Below, in pieces: positions 1 through 6,900 of a stretch of 7,709 nt of DNA. The translations under genes were made by a program, and so were the position numbers. Under the pieces are notes generated by a model. The model had not been told where the DNA came from and made no database searches. It worked only from the letters and a program-made list of their open reading frames with translations. This DNA comes from Desulfatirhabdium butyrativorans (lineage in GTDB: Bacteria; Desulfobacterota; Desulfobacteria; Desulfobacterales; JAIFKL01): the NCBI GenBank assembly GCA_022736535.1, contig DZCT01000238.1, positions 1-7,709 on the forward strand. Direction: 5' to 3'. Positions within the stretch are counted from its first letter, which is position 1. Every line of letters starts with the position of its first letter.

Positions 1-3000
1 TTTTATGCCGGTCATAATTTCCATGGATTTATTCCATGCCAGAACTTTTCCCTGTCTGTCAATAACAAAAGTGGCATCGGGCAGAAAATCAATAATATCC
101 GACATGAGACGCTCGTTGCGGCGCAGGGCTTCTTCTGCCTGTTTGCCGGCAGTGATGTCCTGTATGATGCCACCGACCTTGACTGTTTTGCCGCTGACCT
201 GATATGCCCTGCCGACAGCATGAACCCAGAGATGTTTTCCTTTTGCTGTAATAAACGGCAGCTCCAAATCAAAAGCTTCTCCGTGTTCAATTGTCCGGCG
301 CACCGCTTGGGCAATGACGGCTCCGGATTCGGGCGTATAAAATTCAAGCCCTTTTTCCACCGTGGGTTCAAAATCAGCGTCAATTTCATGGATGCGGTAA
401 ACTTCATCTGTCCAAACCTGTTTTCGGGTTTCAACATCAAATTCCCATCCGCCGATTTTGGCGATTCTGCCCATGTCTTTGAGCAGGGCTTCGCTTTTCT
501 TCAGCGATTCTTCCGCCCGTTTGCGCTCGGTTATATCATGAATCACTGAAAAAAGAATGGTTCTGCCTTTAAAGGGAATAGGAGACGAATGAACTTCAAC
601 ATCCCGGCTGCTGCCGTCTGCGATGCGGTGCCGGAAATTGAAACAGTTGCATTTTTCTTCAAGCGCATCAGCCATTTCCGATATGATTTCTTCTCTGCTA
701 AACTGATTGATATGAAAAATTGCCAGCGTTTCAAATTCTTCGGCGGAATAGCCGTAGTATTTCCGGGCGGACCTGTTTGCCCTGATGATGCTGCCGGCTT
801 CAGAGTCAATCAGGAGCATGACCGCATGATGATTTTCAAACATTTTTCGGAACTGTTCTTCGCTTTCTCTCAATTCTTCTGTGCGCTCCGCAACCGTTTC
901 TTCCAGAAGGATATTCCGCTGTCTCACCGCATACAGGCGCCATCGGTGAAGCCCGAAAAACAGCATCATCAGCCATCCTGCCGAAGAAATTCTGAACCAC
1001 CATGTTTTCCACCAGGGCGGCAGAATGATGATTTTTACCGACGCGCCCTGTTCATTCCAAACGCCGTCATTGTTCGAGCCTTTGACACGGAAGATATATC
1101 TCCCCGGGTCAAGGTTGGTATAATGAGCAAATCGTCTGTCGGAACCGGTGTTTACCCAGTCTTTGTCAAATCCCTCCATTTTATAGGCATAGCGGTTTTT
1201 CTCTGAAACTGTATAGTTCAAAGCGGAAAATTCAAAACCGAACTTGGATATATCAGGAGTTATCATAATTTCTCTGACCATGCTGATATCCTCTTTTAAA
1301 ACAGAATGTTCGCCTGCATGGACAGATTTCCCGTCAATCTGAAAATCGGTCAGCACCACCGCCGGCTTATGAGGATTATCGGTGATTTTTTCAGGATCAA
1401 TCACATTCAAGCCTTTGGGTCCTCCGAACCAAAGTTCTCCGGTTCTGCTTTTCATGGCAGCCGGATAGAAAAACAGATTGCCCTGCATACCATCGCCGAT
1501 ACCGTAAGTTGTGATTTTGTTTGTTTCAGGATTGAATCTGCAAAGCCCTTTTCCTGTCCCCAGCCACAGATTGCCGTCATTATCTTCGCAGATGCTTTCA
1601 ATCCGGTTGTCCGGCAAGCCGTGTTCCTCAAAATACCGGGTAAACCGCCCTGTAACTTTATCAAACCGATTCAGACCGAACTGAGTGGTAATCCACAGCA
1701 TTTTGCGGCTGTCTTCATAGATATTGATAACCGCATCGCTGCTGATGGAAAACAGATCATTTTCGTCATGATGATATTGAATAAATCTTTCTGCTGCCGG
1801 ATCAAAACGGTTCAGTCCTGCGGTAGTTGTGATCCAAAGGATTCCCGAACTGTCTTTCAGCACAGCCCATATATTATTTGTGGAAACACTGTAAGGATTA
1901 TCAGAATCATACTGATACCGGGTAAATGTCTGCCGGGCGCGGTCAAATCTGTTCAGTCCGCCGTTTGTGGTGCCGACCCAGAGATTGCCCGCACTGTCTT
2001 CGCAGATTGTCCTGACAGCGTTGTGACTTAAGCTTTGCGGGTTGTCCGGCTCATAAACATAACGTTTGAAACGCTTGGTTTCCCTGTCGAACCGGTTCAG
2101 TCCGCCGCCCCATGTTCCTACCCATAAGACCCCCTGAGAATCCTCATACAGCCAGCCCACAATATCATTGCCAAGACTGTCGGGATTCTTCGGATCATGA
2201 CGGAAATGCTCAAAAGTTCCGGTTTCCGGGTCGAATCTGTTCAGCCCTCCGCTCCATGTTCCTATCCAAATTATACCGTTGCGGTCTTCATAAAGGCTCA
2301 ATACCGCAGAATAGCTCAGTCCCGAATCCTCATCATACAGACGGGTTTTCTGATTCAGCGGATCAATACGGCTTAAACCGCCGCCCCAGGTTCCTATCCA
2401 CAAGGTGCCGTTGCGGTCATAACAGAGCGGATGGATAATATTGCTGCTGACGGTTTGCGAATTTTTGCTGCTCCGGTAAGAAACAAAGGTTTTCCGTACA
2501 GGATCAAAGCGGTTAAGCCCTCCGCTGTGTGTGCCGACCCAAAACGTATTGTCTCCGACCGGAACAACAGAGTAAACTTCATTGTTGCTCAGACTGTCCG
2601 GATTCAGGGGATCATGTCTGAAATGGGTAAATTTTCCGCTTGCCGTGTCAAAGCGATCCATGCCCCCGGCAGTACAGACCCATAATATTGTCTTTCCTTC
2701 CTGCGAAACCTCTCCGTAAATCTTCCAGACCGTATGATGACCGATGCTGTCAGGATTGGTTTCATCATGCTGATATCGGACAAAATTTTCACTGATCCGG
2801 TCAAAACGGTTTAATCCGCCGTCATTTGTGCCGATCCAGAGAATCTTATCATCCGCAGGGTCAGGCTCTATGGTTCGGATAAAACTTTTGCTGAGGCTGT
2901 CCGGATCGGCTGCATCATGGTAATACCGTTTGAAAGTCTGCTTCATCGGATCAAAGCGGTTCAGACCGTTCCATGTGCCGATCCAGAAAATCCCGGTACT

Positions 3001-3474
3001 GTCCTCATAAATACAGTCATAACTTATAGAATTATGGCTCAGGCTGTTCGGATTGTTCGGATCATGCTCATACCGGGTAAATGTTCCGGTAATCGGATTA
3101 TATCTGTTCAGTCCGCCGTTGCGAATACCTATCCAGATATTCCCGCTACGGTCTTCATACAGAGCATATCCTGCTCCCGGATTGATAGTTTTCGGATTGT
3201 CCGGTATCGGCTTGAAGGTCGTGAATGTATAGCCGTCGTATCTGCAAACGCCGTCGTCTGTGGCAAACCACATAAATCCCTGACGATCCTGAAGAATGTC
3301 ATACACGGAGGTATGCGGCAGCCCGTCTTCCACAGAGAGTCGGTCAAAACGGAGATACCTGTCTCCGACTGGAATTGCAGGGCGGGCAGCTTGCTGTCCG
3401 CCGCCGGCATACATCGGGACAGACAAAAGATTTATGACAAAAATAACCGTAAGGATTTTATGGATGATTTTCAT
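1..3474 (-). CDS. Reg_prop/Y_Y_Y two-component sensor kinase with multiple PAS domains, 3' end cut by window edge
   Basis: The frame is open from ATG at 3474 to base 1 (1158 codons) with no stop; I checked it at several points and saw no frameshift. A signal peptide (about residues 1-23, ending SVPMYA) is followed by 14 Reg_prop blades (about 37-700), then a Y_Y_Y domain (about 740-818; FSALNYT, YAYKMEGFDKDW), a membrane helix (about 823-845) and a coiled coil (VAERTEELRESEEQF). PAS1 spans about 874-985, PAS2 (PAS_3-like, IGGWEFDVET) about 999-1112, and PAS3 starts near 1119 (FLPDATFVID) and is cut at the edge. This is the sensor plan of HTCS-type kinases, in which periplasmic propellers bind a ligand and signal through Y_Y_Y and one helix to a cytoplasmic kinase. 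HisKA and HATPase domains are expected beyond the edge but are not seen. The ligand is unknown; carbohydrate sensing is typical in Bacteroidetes relatives and should not be assumed here. The start is supported by AGGAG six bases upstream and by the signal peptide. Confidence 0.93.
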   Translation of the reverse strand, partial: MKIIHKILTVIFVINLLSVPMYAGGGQQAARPAIPVGDRYLRFDRLSVEDGLPHTSVYDILQDRQGFMWFATDDGVCRYDGYTFTTFKPIPDNPKTINPGAGYALYEDRSGNIWIGIRNGGLNRYNPITGTFTRYEHDPNNPNSLSHNSISYDCIYEDSTGIFWIGTWNGLNRFDPMKQTFKRYYHDAADPDSLSKSFIRTIEPDPADDKILWIGTNDGGLNRFDRISENFVRYQHDETNPDSIGHHTVWKIYGEVSQEGKTILWVCTAGGMDRFDTASGKFTHFRHDPLNPDSLSNNEVYSVVPVGDNTFWVGTHSGGLNRFDPVRKTFVSYRSSKNSQTVSSNIIHPLCYDRNGTLWIGTWGGGLSRIDPLNQKTRLYDEDSGLSYSAVLSLYEDRNGIIWIGTWSGGLNRFDPETGTFEHFRHDPKNPDSLGNDIVGWLYEDSQGVLWVGTWGGGLNRFDRETKRFKRYVYEPDNPQSLSHNAVRTICEDSAGNLWVGTTNGGLNRFDRARQTFTRYQYDSDNPYSVSTNNIWAVLKDSSGILWITTTAGLNRFDPAAERFIQYHHDENDLFSISSDAVINIYEDSRKMLWITTQFGLNRFDKVTGRFTRYFEEHGLPDNRIESICEDNDGNLWLGTGKGLCRFNPETNKITTYGIGDGMQGNLFFYPAAMKSRTGELWFGGPKGLNVIDPEKITDNPHKPAVVLTDFQIDGKSVHAGEHSVLKEDISMVREIMITPDISKFGFEFSALNYTVSEKNRYAYKMEGFDKDWVNTGSDRRFAHYTNLDPGRYIFRVKGSNNDGVWNEQGASVKIIILPPWWKTWWFRISSAGWLMMLFFGLHRWRLYAVRQRNILLEETVAERTEELRESEEQFRKMFENHHAVMLLIDSEAGSIIRANRSARKYYGYSAEEFETLAIFHINQFSREEIISEMADALEEKCNCFNFRHRIADGSSRDVEVHSSPIPFKGRTILFSVIHDITERKRAEESLKKSEALLKDMGRIAKIGGWEFDVETRKQVWTDEVYRIHEIDADFEPTVEKGLEFYTPESGAVIAQAVRRTIEHGEAFDLELPFITAKGKHLWVHAVGRAYQVSGKTVKVGGIIQDITAGKQAEEALRRNERLMSDIIDFLPDATFVIDRQGKVLAWNKSMEIMTGIK
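1378..3365 (-). repeat. 14 tandem Reg_prop beta-propeller blades inside the sensor gene
   Basis: The encoded protein repeats roughly every 43-52 residues with the pattern YEDxxGxLWIGTxxGGLNRF, then D, a short strand such as TFTRYxHD, and NPDSLSxNxV. I count 14 units. The first is the family's usual opening (VEDGLPHTSVYDILQD, then WFATDDGVCRYDGY) and the last is WFGGPKGLNVIDPEKI. Fourteen blades fit two seven-bladed propellers, as in characterised HTCS sensors. Blades 4, 5 and 6 diverge most: blade 5 has an insertion (EVSQEGKTILW) and C in place of G in WVCT, and blade 6 lacks the usual EDxxG turn. Blades 8-10 are nearest the consensus, and there the DNA itself is repetitive at about 150-bp spacing. 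Confidence 0.9.
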
Positions 3475-3480
3475 GGTGTT

Positions 3481-3485
3481 CTCCT
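3481..3485 (-). promoter_or_regulatory. Ribosome binding site of the Reg_prop kinase
   Basis: On the minus strand AGGAG lies six bases before the ATG at 3474 (AGGAGAACACCATG). This is close to ideal spacing and fixes the start just ahead of a clear signal peptide. Confidence 0.85.
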
Positions 3486-3498
3486 GTACAGACTTCAT

Positions 3499-3525
3499 AG
3501 AATAGACTTTTTTGGAAATAAGCAA
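3499..3525 (-). promoter_or_regulatory. Weak candidate promoter before the Reg_prop kinase
   Basis: On the minus strand TTGCTT (3525-3520) and TATTCT (3504-3499) sit about 25 bases before the start codon, separated by 15 bases. The spacer is shorter than the usual 17 and both boxes are imperfect. It is listed because the gene is 491 bases from its upstream neighbour, with a terminator-like hairpin between, so a promoter of its own is likely somewhere here. Confidence 0.2.
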
Positions 3526-3559
3526 TGCCCCCTTTTATTAAAAACGATATTAAAATCGG

Positions 3560-3672
3560 TCTCGCAAAGGGCGCAGAGGGCGCAAAGATCGCAAATCCGC
3601 CGAAAATTGCAGAACGGACACTTTCTCTCTTTCTCTCTTTCTTCCTTTGCGCTCTCTGCGTCCTTTGCGAGA
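3560..3672. repeat. 28-bp imperfect inverted repeat around a polypyrimidine tract
   Basis: The left arm 3560-3587 (TCTCGCAAAGGGCGCAGAG, then GGCGCAAAG) matches the reverse complement of the right arm 3645-3672 at 26 of 28 positions. The 57-base loop includes a CT-only run at about 3621-3645 (CTTTCTCTC units). The arms themselves are built from GCAAAG/GCGCAGAG-type words. This looks like a dispersed palindromic element and not a gene. The arginine-rich frame across it on the minus strand is a by-product of the repeat. A transcript could fold into a long stem, but neither arm is followed by a T-run that would suggest a terminator. Confidence 0.8.
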
Positions 3673-3703
3673 ACCTTTTTTATTTCCGAAAATGTCTAAT
3701 ATC

Positions 3704-3720
3704 ATACCGATTCGCTTTCC
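3704..3720. repeat. Diverged solo copy of the inverted-end motif
   Basis: ATACCGATTCGCTTTCC matches the left end of the neighbouring element (ATACCAATTCGCTTTCA at 3736-3752) at 15 of 17 positions in the same orientation, 32 bases away. It may be a remnant of an older insertion or a partial duplication of the element's end. Confidence 0.6.
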
Positions 3721-3736
3721 GGAGTGCGTCATCTTA

Positions 3737-3859
3737 TACCAATTCGCTTTCAAAGATCGGTCTTTCAGACCGTAAAGCGGTTTTTCAAATCGCTTAAATT
3801 GCTGAAACCGCTTGAAAAGCGGTTTTACAGAGAACACCGTTTTTGAAAGCGAATTGGTA
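3737..3859. mobile_element. MITE-like element with inverted ends and internal hairpins
   Basis: The ends are perfect inverted repeats: ATACCAATTCGCTTTCAAA at 3736-3754 and its reverse complement at 3842-3860. Taking the element as 3737-3859, TTA flanks both sides (3734-3736 and 3860-3862), which could be a target duplication, although the region is A/T-rich and chance is possible. Inside are a 6-bp stem with a 3-base loop (CGGTCT/AGACCG, 3758-3772) and three copies of a nine-base word: AAGCGGTTT at 3775 and 3817, and its complement AAACCGCTT at 3805. The length, lack of any gene and inverted ends fit a non-autonomous miniature element. No related transposase is in view, so mobility is inferred. 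Confidence 0.6.
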
Positions 3860-3873
3860 TTATATCATCAATT

Positions 3874-3889
3874 CCCCCTTTGAAGGGGG
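3874..3889. repeat. Short GC hairpin CCCCCTTTGAAGGGGG
   Basis: CCCCCT and AGGGGG pair perfectly around TTGA. It lies about 75-90 bases past the stop of the hybrid kinase in transcript order. No T-run follows on the minus strand (GGGGGAATTG), so it is not a standard intrinsic terminator. It may be part of a dispersed repeat or protect the 3' end of the upstream transcript. Confidence 0.5.
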
Positions 3890-3905
3890 CATGGGGATGT
3901 TTCCG

Positions 3906-3947
3906 CTTATAAAAAATCGGCGGAGCGGAGCAGCCTGATTTTATAAG
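3906..3947 (-). terminator. Terminator-like hairpin after the hybrid kinase gene
   Basis: On the minus strand, 18 bases after the TAA of the hybrid kinase, the sequence reads AATCAGGC, then a GC-rich loop (TGCTCCGCTCC), then GCCGATT followed by a T-run. The stem GGC/GCC plus AATC/GATT has one bulged A, and the T-run follows on the correct side. It is nested inside a longer symmetry, CTTATAAAA at 3906-3914 with TTTTATAAG at 3939-3947, so it could fold on either strand. The stem is short, so termination may be partial and allow some read-through into the next kinase gene. Confidence 0.55.
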
Positions 3948-3965
3948 ACGGTCAGCAACATCCTG

Positions 3966-6900
3966 TTATCTGATAATTTTCTGAACCAGTTCCTGAAATT
4001 CCGTCATCAGTTTTTCCATTTCAATAATGTTGCAGCACTTCACCTGTTCGGATAAGCGCTTGCTGTAATCTGCCAGAAAACCGATATGAAATTCACAGGC
4101 AAACTGTCCGATCTTTGCTGCAAATGCTTCAATATCGTCAACATAATATACCGCACAGAGTTCTTTCCACACCGGAAGAAATTCATGCTCAAGCCGGTAA
4201 ATAATTTCAGGCAGCCGGGCTTTTGTTTCTTCTGAAATGATTTCAGATACGTTATCAGTACGAGGCGCTTCCCGATATGTGAAAATATCAGGAAACTGCG
4301 CTGTCAGCAAGGACTGCAATCTCTCAGCTTCCTGCTCCAATCTGCCTATCAGCGAATGAGGAATGTCTGTTGAGCTTTGTTTCAGACTCATTTCGATTTC
4401 AGATGCCGCCTGACTCAGCCTGCGGGCTGAGACATTGGCAGTCATGCCTTTGATGGTGTGGGCATAGAATTTTATCTTATTGACATTGTTGGTTTCTGCG
4501 GCAGATTTCAGATTTCCGACAGTTTCTGAAAGATACTGGGGAAGGTCTTTCAGAAGCTTTCCTAAAAGCGTTTTATTCCCGCCGAGACGATCCAGAAAAT
4601 CATGAGGATCAAAAATATCGGCAGAGGTTCGGGGTTCGGGGTTCGGGGTCAGGGGGCTGCCCTCACCCCGGACCTCTGACCTCTCACCCCGAACCCCTGA
4701 TCCCAACTGTCTTCGGATAGCCGCTGCCAGTTCGTCGGGATCAATCGGTTTGACGACATAATCATTCATACCTGCCGCGAGATAGCGCTCACGCTCTCCT
4801 CTGACCGCGTTGGCAGTCATGGCGATCATCGGGACATTCCGGTTTTCCGAGCCGGATTTTCTGATGATTTCTGTCACTTCCACTCCGCTCATTTCAGGCA
4901 TTTCTATATCCATCAGCACCAGATCGTAAAGACTTGTCTCAAGGATTCGGACTGCTTTTTTCCCGTTGTCTGCAATATCTGCCGAAAGACCGTATTTTTC
5001 CAGAAGCGCCAATGCCACCTGCTGATTGAACAGATTGTCCTCGACCAGCAGGATGCGGGCCGGGGGCAGGTTCGAGGTTCGGGGTTCGGGGTTCGAGGTT
5101 CGGGGTTTTTCCGCCTCTGACCTCTGACCCCGAACCTCTGACCTCTTCTCAAACACCGCCGTGAACCGGAAGGTGCTGCCGACGCCTTCCTCGCTCTCTA
5201 CGCCGATTTCTCCGCCCATCATTTCCGCAAGTTTTTTGGAAATGGACAAGCCCAGCCCGGTTCCGCCGTATTTCCGGGTGATTGACGAGTCTGCCTGCGA
5301 AAAGGCTTTGAACAGACGGTCAAGACGGTCTTCGGGAATCCCGATGCCGGTGTCGGAAACCTCAAAGGTCAGAGGTACGAGGTTCGAGGTCAGGGGTTTC
5401 CCCTCACCCCTCACCCCGTACCCCTCACCCCGAACCCGAATTTCTATTTTCCCTTTTTCCGTGAATTTGACGGCATTGTTCACCAGATTGAGCAGTATCT
5501 GACGCAGGCGCGTCGGATCCCCGCCCAGATGCAGATGAACATCATCGTCAATCCGGTAACTCAGCTCAAGCCCTTTTTCATCGGCTTTGAGTCCGAGTAT
5601 TTTAATCACTGTTTCAATCACTTCTGTGAGGTCAAAAGCCCTTGTTTCCAAATCCATCTTTCCGGCTTCGATCTTGGAAAAATCAAGGATGTCATTAATC
5701 AGCGCCAGCAGAATGTCCGAAGAAGCCGCAATCATCCGGGCATAACTGCTTTGCCGTGAATCTGTATCCGTTTCCAGCAGAAGCCGTGACATATTCACGA
5801 TGGTATTCATGGGCGTGCGGATTTCATGGCTCATGCCGGCGAGAAATTCGGATTTGGCGAGAGTGGCGGCTTCAGCAGCTTCTTTTGCCCGATTCAGCGC
5901 GTCTTCAGCCAGTTTTCGGGAAGTGATATCATGGATAATCGAAAACAGAATATTCTGCTCTTTAAACGGAATCGGAGAAGAATGAACTTCCACATAGCGG
6001 ATCTTTCCGTTTGACAAGCGGTGACAGAAATTAAAAACATTCTGTTTTTTCGCGCAGGCAGTTGTCATTTCTGAGACAATTTCTGCTTTGCCCGACTGAT
6101 TGATCTGATAAATCGTCAAAGTTTCAAATTCCTCGGCAGTATAGCCGTAATATTTACAGGCAGAGCGGTTTGCAAGGATGATTCTGCCGGTTTCGGGACT
6201 GATCAGCAGCATCACCGCGCTGTGACTGTCAAACATGCTGTGAAAGAGTGTTTCCCGTTCCTGTAATGTCTTATATGCCCGGCGCAATTCCGCGGTGCGT
6301 TCCTCAACCTGTTTTTCCAGATTTTCATTCAGCAGAGACAATGCGGAACGCGTCCGGCGCAACTGATGCGTGAGCCTGAACAGAAAGACAAGCAGAATGA
6401 GCAGCAGACCGAATCCGATGATAATGGCTGTGATTTCAGAACGGTACAGTTCCCACACCGAGTACTGACGGTTTTTGATGATGCTGTCCGGGGGCAGGGA
6501 AGAGAGCGGAATATTGTATCGCTGCAACGCGCTGTGATCGAAAATGAAGCGTGAACCCTGATCGGTCTTCACCGGAATGCGGCTTACCGGTTTGCCGCCG
6601 AGGATTCTCAGCCCCATCTGAGCTGCTTCGCGTGCCTGAAATTCGATACTGTACATATAGCCGCCAATTGTGCCGGTGCCGATAAAGTGATCATACCCGC
6701 TCAGGACAGGCACAGACGCAACCGATGCCAGTTCCCGCAGCGCGTCAATCGGGCGGTATCTGACGCCGGCGGCATCCTCAAACAGAAGGGAATACAGAAT
6801 GACGGAAGTTTTCGGCAGGGCTGCCGCGCGGACTTTCATTTCAGCCATCGGAATCTCGGACCAGTCTGTGAGTTTCACCCGCCCGTGCAGGGCTTTCCGC

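Noticed and set aside
12..440. Minus-strand frame of 142 codons at the left edge
   Set aside because: It is in a different frame from the kinase. The kinase frame over the same bases gives a coherent PAS_3 domain (IGGWEFDVET, GGIIQDIT) and the start of another PAS, so this frame is a shadow.
589..2031. Long plus-strand open frames at 589-1206 and 1306-2031
   Set aside because: They lie opposite the Reg_prop/PAS coding frame, show no domain, and have weak or no ribosome sites. The minus-strand frame across them encodes clear Y_Y_Y, PAS and propeller motifs.
1..3474. Possible frameshift or pseudogene in the Reg_prop kinase because no terminated frame is seen
   Set aside because: The frame was followed from 3474 to base 1 with all codons in the same phase and no stop. 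It simply runs off the window.
2917..3699. Plus-strand open frame of 260 codons
   Set aside because: It is opposite the first propeller blades and signal peptide and then runs into the non-coding inverted repeat. Its repetitive composition mirrors the blades on the other strand.
3550..3837. Arg/Lys-rich minus-strand frame of 95 codons in the intergenic gap
   Set aside because: The arginine-rich part is the translation of the 28-bp palindrome and CT tract, and the rest is the MITE-like element. There is no ribosome site or recognisable domain.
3874..3889. GC hairpin as the terminator of the hybrid kinase
   Set aside because: No T-run follows the stem in the direction of transcription. The hairpin at 3906-3947 is closer to the stop codon and has the T-run.
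5069..5148. Heptamer arrays as a sign of a frameshifted or broken kinase gene
   Set aside because: The frame continues through all three arrays and every catalytic motif before and after them is intact, so the gene is not a pseudogene on this evidence.
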